From Malachius bipustulatus (taxonomy: Eukaryota > Arthropoda > Insecta > Coleoptera > Melyridae): 64,000 nucleotides of DNA. The stretch covers positions 2,418,001-2,482,000 of the forward strand of contig OU342638.1 of the NCBI GenBank assembly GCA_910589415.1. The letters run 5' to 3'. Made by a program: the position numbers and the translations under genes. Position 1 is the first letter of the stretch. Every line of letters begins with the position of its first letter. Under the pieces are notes generated by a model. The model searched no databases and had not been told where the DNA came from. It was given only the letters and a program-made list of their open reading frames with translations. Shown here piece by piece: positions 23,285 through 35,700 of this stretch.

Positions 23285-23936
23285 CTTGGAAAATAAAACT
23301 TTAACATGCTATCCTAATCCGAGACGGCTGTAATCAGTAGTATAGGGGTTGTTCCGTAAGTAATGGTCCGTGGTGGAATAGAAGGTTTTTGGTTTCGAGA
23401 TATTACGATCCAATCCGACACAACTTGTCTAATAAAATATTTATGATAAAAAAGATTCAGGTCACGATGAAAAAGCTGACATTTTAAGATTTAGGTATTT
23501 TTCATAATAAGTTGAAAGAATGTAATGCAGGAACGTAAAAATTTGGGGATGTTGTTTTTATATGTTTACAAATTTATAAATTTACAAACAAATTTTCAAC
23601 CTATTACGAGGAATAAATTTTGAAATCTCAACTTTGCCACCCTGTATGAAAAGTGGCGAAATGGACACCTATGTGAAAGGGTAGAAGATTTACTCGTCGG
23701 TCAATGTCAAATCGAGTGTGGAAATGCTTCGAAGTTCCTTGATGTAACATACAGAAATAGCTGATTGATTTTTTAATTGACTAGCATCGCATAGAAAAAT
23801 AACCTTCGCATATGAAATGAAATCACAGCAGACCTCTCTGGAAAACTTTAAAACCAACTACCACATCACATCGAGACTACATTCTACATTGAAGGATCGA
23901 GTATATGAACTGAGCAGAGAGTTACCTTTTTTTGAA
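23285..23936. other. Intron, no recognised gene
   Basis: AT-rich. A CCACCCTGTATG phrase near 23638 is the kind of end seen on the CAGGGTG repeats elsewhere, but no full element could be bounded. Confidence 0.4.
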
Positions 23937-24480
23937 ACTTGGAGTTTAAATATAGTAGTTTATGAGTTGTAAACAAGGGAAAATCGCAATTATCATTTTT
24001 AAAACCGTGTAGGTACATCAGGAACGGCTCCAAATATCGGGAAACGGCTTACATGTGTCTATCCTAATTTTTCAAGTGTTATTTTACAGTGTAATTTTAA
24101 ACTACGTAATAATAAACTACATGAAAAGTTAAGATAAGACCATGTAAGTCGTTTTCCAATATCTTGAACCGTTTCCGATGATGTACTTACAATGTTTTGA
24201 AAATGAAAAAAAGCGATTTTCACTTTTTTATAACTCATGAACTACTCAAGTTAAACTCCGTCAATAAAAACCACCTGGATTCGATTTTTTTAAACAATTA
24301 AAAAATATAATAATTTACTGGGTGTCCCCCTTAAAATAACAAAGTGGTATTGAAAATATTTTCAGTGAATTTATCGTGGTCACTTATGGCCGGAAAATGT
24401 TTATTTTGAGGCGCTAGGACCAATAGTTGCCGAGATATGGCCGCTCCGTACCCTTAACGGATCACTCTGTATACATTATA
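23937..24480. repeat. P-type palindromic repeat with GGGTGTCC segment
   Basis: Left arm 23937-24088 and right arm 24115-24265 mirror each other (ACGGCTTACATG against CATGTAAGTCGTTTTCC, and the ATAACTCATGAA block). The extension to 24480 carries CTGGGTGTCCCCCTTAAAA and GAGGCGCTAGGACCAATAGT, which recur at 30858-31030 and, split by an insertion, at 39395-40445. It is non-coding and dispersed. Confidence 0.65.
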
Positions 24481-24779
24481 GCCCCTATTATCGTTGAGCA
24501 TTTTTATTTATTATTTTTCACAGGTTTTACTACCAATATAATTACGAAGCTACAAGATAACTTGCTGCAAGTAATATTGGTCTCTGATTGATGTCTGAAG
24601 AATTTCTGTCTTACTTACACCGACTAACTCTGAACCGAATTGATGGTTACTGTTTGTGGGGTACTCGTTCGGAAAAGACATGTGATAGAATACTCATTCG
24701 GTAAAACAGGGTAAGTCTTAAATGGCGTACTTCACATAATCGCATATGTTGTAGGAAAATATTAGTGAAACCCTGAAAA
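24481..24779. other. Intron sequence, nothing recognised
   Basis: No coding frame or repeat boundary seen. Confidence 0.35.
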
Positions 24780-25905
24780 AATAATAAAGAAAATCTATCT
24801 ACCTTTATTTCATATAATAAATTAGTAGTTTATTTCGACTGTCCAGTTATATTATGATATTAGGAATTATTTGGGTTTGCAGTCAATTAAATCAAAGAAC
24901 ACTCTTTTTTCTACGTCAAGCTTTCGAATTAATTTTAATTCTTCTTCAGGACTATCTATAATATGATTAACAATATTAAATTTAGTATATAGGTGTTACA
25001 AAGATGGAAATTATATACTTACAGAATTTGAGATTAAAATTTAAAGTTTGTAAAAATTGCTAACCATAGGACTATTTTTGTATACATTCAAAGCAACTAA
25101 CACCAACAAAGATAAAATTACATAACTAATGAAGTTCAATTTCAAATTCAGGCCGAAATGATAAAAAAAAATTTTTTAAGTTTTTTCTAATCTAAATGAT
25201 TGACATATAAATAATAAATTTTTTAAAAAAATTGAATAAAGATGATTTGATATCTAAAAATTATTTGTTTTTGACGACTTCATTATTATGTAAGTCCCCT
25301 ATTGTTAGATAAAATTAATATTATTGTAATAACATTGAAGGAAAAAATAAAAATATCGGAAGAATCAAAACTATTTAAACTTTGGATTAAATTTAGATTA
25401 TTGTAGGTTGTTTTCTTTATCAATTTTTACTAAAAATGTGTAAATGCTACTAAGATTTTCTACATCTTTCATGGAGTTCATAGCATTTGAATTTTGTTGG
25501 ATTCTAATCATTTCTATAAAAGTTCTTTTAAAGGTGTTACTTTCTATATCTAAGATTGATGTACCATCATAATTCATTTGGTGATCTTTTATTGTTAACA
25601 TGTTTAGCTAGAGCACAAGTGCCTGTATTACGTTTTGCATCACTTCTATGGGATGTTATACGAGATTTTAAATTCCTTGAAGTTTGTCCTATGTAACAAA
25701 GATTGCAGTTAGCACAAGGAATGCAATATACAACATTTGATTGTTGCATTATTGGAGTTTTATCCTTAATTTTTGAAAAAAGCTGTTTAACGGTCTTCTG
25801 AGTTTTAAAGGCAGCTCTATCATTATCTGTTATTTTTAAAAGAGGAGCAAGTTTTGAAAAAAGAGGTTTAATATAAGGAAGAGAAAAATATCTTGTAACA
25901 ATTTA
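24780..25905 (-). pseudogene. Penelope-like element, 5'-truncated: GIY-YIG endonuclease and 3' region
   Basis: On the minus strand from 25905: LPYIKPLFSKLAPLLKITDN, QKTVKQLFSKIKDKTPIM, then a GIY-YIG domain with VVYCIPCANCNLCYIGQTSR (two Cys pairs, YIG and catalytic Arg in RNLKSRI), followed by CALAKHVNN, ILDIESNTFKRTFIEMI and a stop at 25398. There is one frameshift near 25590. In this class the nuclease follows the reverse transcriptase, which is missing here. The 3' region carries a conserved-looking stretch at 24870-24955 with a CTGAAGA...GAAA core (see next entry). The 3' boundary is approximate. Confidence 0.82.
24922..24949 (-). ncRNA. Hammerhead-like core in the Penelope 3' region (candidate)
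   Basis: The minus strand reads CTGAAGA, then a short self-pairing helix (GAATT with AATTC), then GAAA. This is the CUGANGA/helix II/GAAA order of hammerhead ribozymes, which are known in Penelope-like terminal repeats. I could not find helices I and III in the flanks, so activity is doubtful. The same stretch can also be read as an open frame. Confidence 0.3.
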
Positions 25906-26363
25906 TTTCATATACATACATGGTCCAACAAAAACTTAACACGCCCAATAACTTTGAAACTAAAGATGTGCGCGAAAAACGCCGAAACAGGTCAATTTTT
26001 TACTTAAAGAAGTCCCCTCTGGGGACAAAACTAAACAAAATTGACCTTTTTTGGCGTTTTTAGTGTACATCTTCAGTTTTCAAGCTATTTTTCAAGCTGT
26101 TTCGTTTTTTTTTTTTGGGGGGGGGCTACCCGCTATTCAAGCTAAACCATAAAAGTGATACATCGTTGTAAAGAAAATTCAATTAGCTTTCAAATGATGT
26201 GTCACTCGATAACTGTTCCCTATGATCATAAGCAAAGGGGCGAAATATGTCCCCCTTGATAAATAAATTGACCTAATTCGGTGATCGTGCTGATTCCAGT
26301 TTAATCATGACGTAATTCCTCACGCCGTAAGATATTTTACGGCATGAGAAATGTAAGTATGTA
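25906..26363. repeat. Diverged copy of the 58339-58831 foldback family, with poly-T/poly-G run
   Basis: GCGCGAAAAACGCCGAAACA near 25972 is mirrored by TTTTTTGGCGTTTTTAGTG near 26050. The TTCAAATGATGTGTCACTC and CTATGATCATAAGCAAAGGGG blocks match 58677-58727. A T12G9 run lies at 26105-26125 and a small GCCGTAA hairpin near 26325. Confidence 0.6.
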
Positions 26364-27232
26364 TTCACTGCGGGGGAATCCCTATAACGCTCTCGATGCG
26401 GTGAACAAGCGGAGATATTGATTTACGTTGTATTTAAATCGTTGCAGATTTCGTATTTCTCAGGAAGCACATCCCTTGGAATTCTGTTCCAAAGTGATTC
26501 GGTTCTATGCATAAAAGAAGTCTGAAATAGGGTGGTATGAGGTGTAATGAGTTGAACCTGATAGGGATGAACGTCTTTTGAGCATTTCCCATAATCTGTA
26601 AAACAGTCAGGTCAGATACTTTTCTTCAAGACTATCTCAATTTTTAGTCAAAGTCGGGTCCCCGATCAAGTGGATGGCTCTTTTCTGGATAGAGTCGAGT
26701 AACCTCAGCGTATGTTTAGGAGCTGAGCTCCAAACATGTGAGCAGTACTCCAAGGATGGTCGAATTTGAGCCTTGTATTGTAAGAGGATAAGCTGTTTAG
26801 GTGTAAATATTTCTTTTTGCGGAATAGTGCTCCGAGTTTTTGAGAAGCACTCTTCGCCAAACCTGTAACATGGCCATGCCAAGACATGTTCGCTCCGAGG
26901 TTCATGGCAAGCAAACGAAGAGATGGCGATGGAAGAAGAGAGTGTCCCGCCATTACTATATCTGGCTCTAATAAAACGTTGACCTTTTGCAGAAGATGAT
27001 TATGCCTGATAACTCCGAGATAACTCGCAGGTCAGAAGCAGAACTTCCTGGGTATACCATAAGCCTGCGGTTTTGCCAACAATCCATCAGGACAGACACG
27101 GACGAAAGCTCTAGAAATATGAGGACAGACATGGTCGGAAGCTCTAGAAACATAAGGCGCAACTCATCGGGCGGGACTCCCCATGGTGCTCGGCTGCGCT
27201 GTTCCACAGCTCCCGTGGAAATCTGATTGCAG
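26364..27232 (-). pseudogene. Family J non-LTR retrotransposon, RT C-terminus to 3' end
   Basis: The 3' end is at about 26364. Minus-strand pieces are LQYKAQIRPSLEYCSHVWSS, KHTLRLLDSIQKRAIHLIGD, LRLLAMNLGANMSWHGHVTG and LAKSASQKLGALFRKKKY. The part from about 26970 to 27232 is the upstream RT region with the SRAFDR-encoding block, so about 80 codons including the catalytic centre are deleted between them. A 36-nt tandem duplication lies at about 27093-27165. Highly diverged at the 3' end relative to 16827-18106. Confidence 0.8.
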
Positions 27233-28295
27233 GTGCATGAAAAATCTGGTAATTTTCACCACCCTGTATAAAAATTTCAACTAAATAGGATAACTCATAA
27301 AAAGTTAAAGTGAGGACATGTAAGCAGTTTTCTGATTGATATCTTGAACCGTTTTCGTTGTAAATAGCTTTAAAGTTGGAAAATTGCGATTTTCACGTGT
27401 TTGTAACCCATAGCCTACTCAACTTAAAGTGCAACTATAAGTAAATAAGCACCATTGTTATTACATTTTCTCAGGCAACCTGAAAATGCAAAAATATATG
27501 GGGTGTTCCATTAAAAAACAAAAACAAAGATGGCATCTTCTTTTAAGCAGAATTTAAAAAAAATTAGTGGTTTATTTATCAAGTAACAGATAAAGTGAAG
27601 AGTAATCAAACAAATTCGCAAATTCTAACAACCCTAATAGATAGTAATAATTTTACTTTGGAGTTTTTTCCCCCATCTTACAACTTGTTTTACGAAAATT
27701 CCAAACTGCGACCTGTACTGACAAATACAGATTTTTACGAACTTTGAAAGGACATCCTTTAAAAAAATACGCGATTTTAGACATTTTTTGTAAAAACCTC
27801 CATATATTTTAGAGAATTACAAAATATCGTGCTATTAACTTGAAAAGTTAATGTTCTACAAGGGCGTTCTGGATGTCGATATTTGAACATTTCCGACATT
27901 ATAATACAGGGTGGTCAAATTTTATCGTGGTAACTTCGCAAATCCATAAAAAATAAAATTAATATTATTTTATTTTTATAATGTACCTATAACTTTTTCC
28001 AGAAACTCTATATTTTGATGGAGCAGAAATCTCCGTTCTCCCTCATAAATTTTGTACCATTTATACTATTAAGGTACAATTAACGCTAGATACTATCATT
28101 TAATCTACATTTGCTGAAATTCTACACGCAAAAATCCTTGCAGAAACTAGTAACGGACTTCTTAATTGGGATAACTAGACGTTATATCACGGAACTTTTA
28201 CCTGCTTACTATTATATTGTTACTCCCTTCTCATATGCAAGGTGAGTAAAAAGGACGGTAGATATTCTACTAGCGGATAGAGGGGATTTTTTTTA
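27233..28295. other. P-type repeat arm, then AT-rich sequence
   Basis: 27236-27500 is one arm of the P repeat (CCACCCTGTATAAAAATTTC, CATGTAAGCAGTTTTC, ATATCTTGAACCGTTTTCG, then GGGGTGTTCCATT). The rest has no recognised feature. Confidence 0.5.
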
Positions 28296-28456
28296 TTTCC
28301 TAAAAATTAAAAAAAGACCAATAGGTACATTTTGAAAATGTAGCTTTTTTAAAATTTAAAAAATTTCGAAATATTGTTTTACGATAAGTGTACCTACTAA
28401 AAAAAATTTGCTACATTTTCAATTTGTTATGATCTTTTTTTTAATTTTTGGGAAGT
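28296..28456. repeat. AT-rich inverted repeat
   Basis: TTTCCTAAAAATTAAAAAAAG with ATAGGTACATTTTGAAAATG on the left is mirrored by CTACATTTTCAATTTG and TTTTTTAATTTTTGGGAAG on the right. It could be a decayed small foldback element. Confidence 0.5.
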
Positions 28457-28961
28457 GACAAAAAATTAGTCAAGATTTTGTTAACTTTTGTTAATTTTTT
28501 TTGTTAATTGCAAAATGTGATTTTTTTATTTTTAACTTGTCCAGCATTGAGGTACCTATTTGGCCTACTTGGCCTAAAAGATAATACATATGAAACGAAA
28601 ATTCTCGCGCATCAAAAATACGAAATTTGAAAATTCCTAAATATTGAATAACTCGAAAACTATGACATACGAAAAAATTACAACATGCATTTTTTTGGGA
28701 AATCACTCAAGCTTCCTTTTTTCAATAAATATTTTTTGATATATCCAACGGATAATCAGCTGTTAGCAAAAAATACTTTTTTACTTAAAGGGGAGGTTTC
28801 CGGGGGGCATTTTGCGCTGCCCCCCTCCAGAGCTGATTTTTATAGATTTATGTTCTATAACCTCTTCACTGATAATTATTGAAGGAAAAATCAATCTTAG
28901 ATAAGATTTTTTACGAACTTTTGGAACATTTTTTACTTTGCCGACTGGACTAATATTATCT
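28457..28961. other. AT-rich sequence, nothing recognised
   Basis: Two short open frames on opposite strands overlap here and neither shows a domain. Confidence 0.35.
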
Positions 28962-29393
28962 CGCCCCCTTAGTGCAACAACTAGAAAACTCGAAATTTGT
29001 GCAATTTGAGTTATCCAGTTGAAGCTGACCTATTTTTCATGCTATTTTTAATGCAACAACTAGATATCTTGTACGAGCAACCAAACTTATTTAAGGAGTG
29101 ACCAAAGATAGATAACTCTCGAAATGTAATTACATTCTACAACTAGAATTTTGAACAAGATTTTCAGCAACAACTAGATATCTCAAATTTTTTATAAAAT
29201 TCTGCCAAAATTTAAAATCTAATTGTCTCCAAAATCAACTAATCATAATTTGATATAGGTACAACATATCTGTATAGATATTAATCATTTTTGATTACTT
29301 AACAGGTGTAATTTTTTGGCGTTTTGAATCTTTAAAGTGGATTTTCTCAAGGCTATGAATTTCGAGTTATCTAGTTGTTGCACTAAGGGGGCG
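28962..29393. mobile_element. Terminal-inverted-repeat element with internal GCAACAACTAG repeats
   Basis: The left end CGCCCCCTTAGTGCAACAAC is mirrored at the right end (about 38 nt, few mismatches). The motif GCAACAACTAGATATC recurs near 29043 and 29167, in the same orientation as the left end. It has no coding content, and no clear target duplication was found. Confidence 0.65.
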
Positions 29394-29514
29394 ATCTAAT
29401 AAAATAAAAATAAATTTTTTTAAAGAACTTTAACACCCGCTCTATCTAATAAGAAAATTGAATGATAATGGTTTTCACAGTTGAATTTTTTGTTGACAGT
29501 TGAACAAGTACTCT

Positions 29515-30331
29515 CTGTACACTGAGAGTTGTCCGTTGTCATGCCACACTGATTCTGACTAAACAATTTCATTTAATTCGATTTGAATCGTACACTTATT
29601 TCTAAGTCGAACCAGATGTGGTATCGCAGTTCGTGTCAGTGGCGTGTGTTGATGAATAATGAATATCCTACAAATATATTATTTCGACAATTTATTGACG
29701 AAGTAGAGCCTTGCAACTTTTTTATAACAAATATTATATAATGCAAGTAAATAAGAATCATAATAATTATTGTTATCATCATGATAGAAATATCATGTCA
29801 CCTACCTGCTGGTTGCCGTTTAAAAGAAAGAATTACACCTCCGTTTTCTTATTATGCAAGTAAAATATTCCAGCAATTTAACCACAAGACCACGTACTAG
29901 GGAGTTCAATCGTTTTCCAGGCAAAGCAAGGAAGTAGATTTTTAGGCATTCGAGCAATTATAATAAGTTACTCATAGTTTATCACAAGACAATAACACAG
30001 GACACAGGTAATTCTGCTAATTTCGTATTAAAAACGTTTCAAATCACAAGACAAACCTTATAATTAGTATATTTACCGCTGACACTGACACTACTGATAG
30101 TAACGACGACAATATTATCGTAATATCGTATCAATCTAAGCGTATCAAGACGCGAGTCGATACTTCCGTCTCACTCTCGCTCATCTTTTTAGAATTGCTG
30201 ACGATTCAAACGTATTTTTGACAATACGTCCCATTTTAACTCGATTGACTATGCAATGCAATAGAAGGAGTAAGAAACATAACGAGATGATGTATCCTTA
30301 GTTCTCACAACAGACAACTCTCAGTGTACAG
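29515..30331. mobile_element. 817-bp terminal-inverted-repeat element
   Basis: CTGTACACTGAGAGTTGTC at 29515 is mirrored at 30331, with one difference over about 25 nt. The right flank is P-type repeat sequence, so this element inserted beside or into it. It has no open frame of note and the target duplication is uncertain. Confidence 0.65.
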
Positions 30332-31090
30332 ACTTTAACTTATGAGTTATAAACAAATGAAAATATTTTCTATTTGCAAAGCAGCTTATATGTATTGTCA
30401 ACGGCTCAAGGTATCGGAAAACGGCTTACATGTCGCTATCCTAATTTTTCATGTAGTATCCTATTCTATGGATGAAATTACAGAATAGGAGAGATATACA
30501 GGGTGATTGACTGAAACGCTACATTAGAAAAAGTTCGACTTCCAAATGATCTAGGAATCTGAAATTTGGAACTTAGGCAACATACCTAATAGCGAGTCAA
30601 AATGAAATATTACATGTTGCCTAAGTTTCAAATTTCAGATTCCTAGATCATTTAGAAGTCGAACTTTTTCTAATGTGGCGTTTCAATCAATCACCCTGTA
30701 TACAGGTAATATACAGGATGGTGAAAAATCCAATAATTTTCATCGCCATGCCTAAAAATTTTAGCTACATGATAGCAAACCACATGAAGAGTTAAGATAA
30801 GGACACTTTAAGCGGTTTTTCAGTTTTTTACTTAAAGCCAATTTAAAAATATAATGATATATAAAGGGTGTCCCCGTTAAAATAGCGAAGTATAGGTATC
30901 AACTTCCGATACTTCCGTAAGTGTCGTAATCTTGAAAACATTTTCATTGAATTTTTTAATTTCTCATGGTCACCTGTATGCTCTAAGAATTTTAATTTTG
31001 AGGCTCTAGGACCAATTGTTTCCAAAATATGGCCGGTGGTCTACCATCGGTGGTCTACCAACCTTAACTAGACACCCTGATAGACTGCAG
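30332..31090. repeat. P-type palindromic repeat split by the 30499-30698 element
   Basis: The left arm (30336-30480, AACGGCTCAAGG and GGAAAACGGCTTACATG) and right arm (30716-30830, AGTTAAGATAAGG and AAGCGGTTTTTCAG) flank the short element. It continues with AGGGTGTCCCCGTTAAAATA at 30858 and GAGGCTCTAGGACCAATTGT, as at 24300-24480. Confidence 0.6.
30499..30698. mobile_element. 200-bp palindromic element, CAGGGTGATTG ends, TA duplication
   Basis: The arms mirror almost perfectly from CAGGGTGATTGACTGAAACG to its complement at 30698, with a short spacer near 30590-30605. TA flanks both ends (30497-30498, 30699-30700). It is nested in the P-type repeat. Confidence 0.85.
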
Positions 31091-31237
31091 CGAAAGGAAG
31101 ACTACATACTACATAGATCTATCTACATACTCCTGAAGATATAATATCCTCGCATAAAATTAAAAAAAGCACCATTTAAGCGCTGTTGCAACACTATTGG
31201 TCCCAATAAATTATCTCTAATAATTCCAGTTCATATA

Positions 31238-32086
31238 CAGGGTAAGTCATTGATATGGGAAAGCTCGATTACACCTATACCATTAAAGATATCGAAATGA
31301 ACCAAAAAGTGTTGTAAATGGGAGGGTAAAGTGCAGTTTGTAAAATTATTTTCAGATACACAGGATGGCCCAATATCGCTGTACGCCATACAACTTTGTT
31401 ATTTTAAATAGGACACCCTCTATATTATTACATCTTTAGATTATTTGAGAAAAGTAAAAAAGAATGGTTTGTAAAGTTGAAGTTTTTAATGAGCAATTTA
31501 TGAGTTATAAACAAATGAAAATCGCAATTTTCCATTTTCAAAGCAGCTTATATTGAAAACGGTTCGAGATATGGCAAAACGGCTTACATGTTCCTATCTT
31601 AACTTTTCAAGCAGTATCCTATTGGATGGATGAAATTTTTATACAGAGTGGTAAAAAATTTGATTATTTTCATCACTCGGTATAAAAATTTAAGCTACAT
31701 GATAGGATACCAAATGAAAAATTAAGATAGGAACATGTAAGCCGTTTTCCTCTATCTTGAGCTGTTTTTAAGAAAAGCTGCTTTGAAAATGGAAAATCGC
31801 GATTTTCATTTGTTTATAACTCATAAATTGCTCATTAAAAACTTCAACTTTACAAACCATTCTTTTTTACTTTTCTCAAATAATCTAAAGATGTAATAAT
31901 ATAGAGGGTGTCCTATTTAAAATAACAAAGTTGTATGGCGTACAGCGATATTGGGCCATCCTGTGTATCTGAAAATAATTTTACAAACTGCACTTTACCC
32001 TCCCATTTACAACACTTTTTGGTTCATTTCTATATCTTTAATGGTGTAGGTGCAATCGAGCTTTCCCATATCAATGACTTACCCTG
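31238..32086. mobile_element. 849-bp palindromic element, CAGGGTAAGTC ends, TA duplication
   Basis: Both halves mirror each other over almost the full length. The ends are CAGGGTAAGTCATTGATATG and its complement, TA lies on each side, and the centre of symmetry is near 31660. The arms contain the GGGTGTCCTATTTAAAATAA segment and the ATAACTCATAAATTGCTC segment shared with P-type repeats elsewhere. The open frame 31935-32123 is a by-product of the arm. Confidence 0.88.
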
Positions 32087-32756
32087 TATGTTTACACTAG
32101 AGCAATGCTCATTATCGGGTTAAAATGAGTGTGTGCAGGAATGAGATTTTTGTGCAGTAGATAATTTGTCCATAAACATCTAAGTCGAATAATTTTGGGT
32201 ACCGAAGGATCTAAACACTGTCACTTTCTTGTTTGATAGTTTTACAGATTAGCGGTATGGATGATTCTGCTTGAAGCATTATTTTTGATGAACATTGAGG
32301 AGATTTGAGGGCGATTTAACAGGAAGCTATAAATAAGCTGATTGATTCCGGTAAAAAAATAGATCGAAAGTTAAAAAAGTTTCAAAAGTTCATGAACAAT
32401 GTTCAGATACGTGCAGTTCTGTTCAAATAAATCTGGGACAGTTTAAATTTTCTAGTGTAGTAGTCTATTTCATAGAGTATTTTTATGTAAAAAATTTAAA
32501 ATCCAAAAAAGAAAAATTTTATTTCTTATTTTTAAGTTGATTCTTTATGATGATTTGTAATTAATTACTTCTTGTTACTGCAATAAATTATGACAAATTT
32601 ACTTTTGTCATTTTCCTTTTTGTCATTCCTTAAAAGCCCAACGATTTAATGAAATTAAGTTACAACTTATATATGCCCCAGATTTATAAGCCTTCTTTTT
32701 ACCCAGATTTAGACCACTTTTACGCACTTCATAACAAAAGAACTTGCTTTTTTTAA
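32087..32756. other. AT-rich sequence, nothing recognised
   Basis: No coding frame and no bounded repeat. Confidence 0.35.
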
Positions 32757-35700
32757 TAATAATAATAATAATATTTATTAATTCCAGCAGGCTTTCACCC
32801 ATTTACAGGAGAACAACTCTATCGAATTACAACTGAAAAACGAATATCGATCAAGTATACATCGAGCATAATATGAACTAATACCCAAACATAACTAAAA
32901 AAAAAACAAACCACCAACCCACAAATAGACCAAACACTCAGTAGCGGGCACGCAAGAAATAATCTCGAACTATGATCCACTGTTAGTTAAAGTAATCTGA
33001 CCAAATACGCGAACAATATAGGTAAGTATAGCAGCGAAAGTATCCTCATCGATATCACAATTTTCTGAAATTTTGTTGAACAGTTGACAAATGGCAGTGA
33101 CGGGCGATCTCAACAAAGCATTTGTTCTAATTGGCAAACAATAAAAAGTCTTACTCTGACGAGCATTCAGACGAGACACCAGAAAGTTAAGTCTGTTGAG
33201 TAAGCAACTGAGTAAGCAACGCCTTACAAAAAGTGAGTTAAAGCCAAATTGGGCCAACAACAAACTATGATCATACCCTCTCTAGAAGGGTGAACTGAGG
33301 AGGGTAGTCTGTAGGAAAGAAACTTAAAAAAATGTAGCTCAATAGATTCCAGGCGATCAATAATAGGTACTTGATATACAGGATACCAGACAATACTAAT
33401 ACTACAGTACGCAAGTATAGATCTTACTAATAAATAAAAAAGAATATAAGTAGCACCGACGTTAGAGAAATCCCTGCAGGTTCTGCAAATTAATCCGTAT
33501 GTTTTAATTGCTTTGGCTATTATTAATATTGCATCATAGTGATTTACAAAGTACAACCCACGATCAAACACAACACCCAAATCCCTGACAGTTTCCGAAC
33601 GATCAACCAAAATGTTATCTATTTTGTAGTGAAAAACAATTGAATTAGTCGATCTGGAGTAGCTGACTACCAAGCATTTGGGCACATTCAAATATAACCG
33701 ATTTCTGTAACACCACTCATACACCGAGCAAATATCCCGCTCAGAGAGGGCCTCACAGTCAGCCGTCGAATTGACAGCACTGAAGGCTTGAGATCATCTG
33801 CAAACAACAACCTTTCACATCTTATAACCTCGGTAATATCATTAATAAATAGCAGGAATAATAGTGGCCCAAGTTAGAACCCCGGGGAACACCAGATGTA
33901 GGTATGATTATCCCCGAGTGAACACATTGATATTTCACTGTTGCTGTTGCCTATTAGACAAGAAAGACTGAAAGAATGTCAGCAATGAATCAACGAAGCC
34001 AAATGAAGACATTTTCTGCACCAATATGCCATAATCCAATTGATCAAAGGCCTTTTGGGAATCTAAGTATACGGCATCAACCTGACCCCGAGAATCGATA
34101 CATTCAGAGACATATTGTGAGAAGCAAACCAGATTTGTAACAGTGGAACGTCCTTCAACAAACCCATGCTGAGACTGAGTTATTCGCTGTTTCACCTGGG
34201 AGTAGATTCTCTCGTATAGAATAGATTCAAATATTTTAGCGAAACCTCATAACAAAGATATAGGTCTATAATTACTAACCTCTCGAACGTCGCCCTTCTT
34301 AAAGATGGGGCATATCAAAGCACGCTTCCAGAGAGCTGGAAAAACACTACTCTAAATACTTTGATTATATAATAAATAAAAAATTGGCCTGACCAGAACT
34401 TGTGCACAGTCTCTCAACAAGAAGCTCGGCACTCCATCTGGACCCATCGTAAAGGTGTTCTTAGATTCTTTCAGGGCAGGTGAGATCTCTTCTTCGGACA
34501 CACCAGATAAGCCGACAGAGTGTGCCGGCCACCCAGCAGTATAAGAAACGAATCCAGTCGATAAGCCATATGATTCAGTATAAACACTACCAAAATATCC
34601 AGCGAATGCATCAACAATAAGCTCAGGGTGTCCAATTCAAATCCATTGAAAGTCTTTAGTCCGGGTATCCCAGTATTTCCCCGCTTATTTTGAGTGACCT
34701 CACAAAACTTTTTGGGCTCTTTGGAAAGGAGGGATTCTACTTTACCAATATACCTTCTGTATGCTACGTTGATAATTTTCTTACAATTAGTGCGAGATTT
34801 TTTGTACAACTCATAGTGGGACGAAGTCTTCCTTTTTTGTATTTTTTTAAAAGAAAATACTTCTCACGTAGTTATGATTTAATTATACCATCAAACCAAG
34901 GCGGGTATCTACGCCCATTGACATTTGGATTAGTTTTGGGAACAGAAATCTCGAAAATACCAAACAAGATATCATAGAAAGTTGAACACGCTAGGTCAAG
35001 AACAGACCAGTCCACATCACAAAGCAAGCCATACATAGGAGGATATTCCGCTCTTTTGAAATTAAACTGGGGAGCGCGATCTTTTTTGAAGTTTACATGA
35101 TGCACACCTCGAGAATCAAATTGGATATCAATGGCAGGATGATGTCCATCCTCAACGACAACAGGCTGCAGAGATCTCTCAACGGTACAAGTAATGTCAG
35201 ATAAAACCAGTTCAAGTACTCGATTAAGCATATTAATAACATTGTTAAATTGATTTAAGTTATGAAATTTCACAAAATTATTTATGCACCTAGTAACACT
35301 ATCCCCATGTCCTGATTAAAATTAGGGGTATTTAAGTCGCCTACTGTGATAACTCCCCCATTCTGAAGATCACTGACGCCACTGAGTAACTCCAAAAGTC
35401 CCTCATAATCGCAAACAGAGGTCGACGGTGGAATGTATACTCAGAAGACGGAAAACGAGTTACCGTGATTAGTGAGAACTTTCACTCCCACAACATCGAT
35501 CCTTGGTAAAGCATTAAGAATACCGCCAAGCTCTATTCGCTTACATCTAAATCTGTTACTCACTGCCAGCAGTATTCCACCCCCCCCCCCTAGACAAACC
35601 TACAGCAGACAAATCTCTGTCCTTCCTGAATACACTAAAATTACTGTGAAACAGCTCAAAATCACCAACACCATGACACAGCCATGTTTCACTCAAAGCT

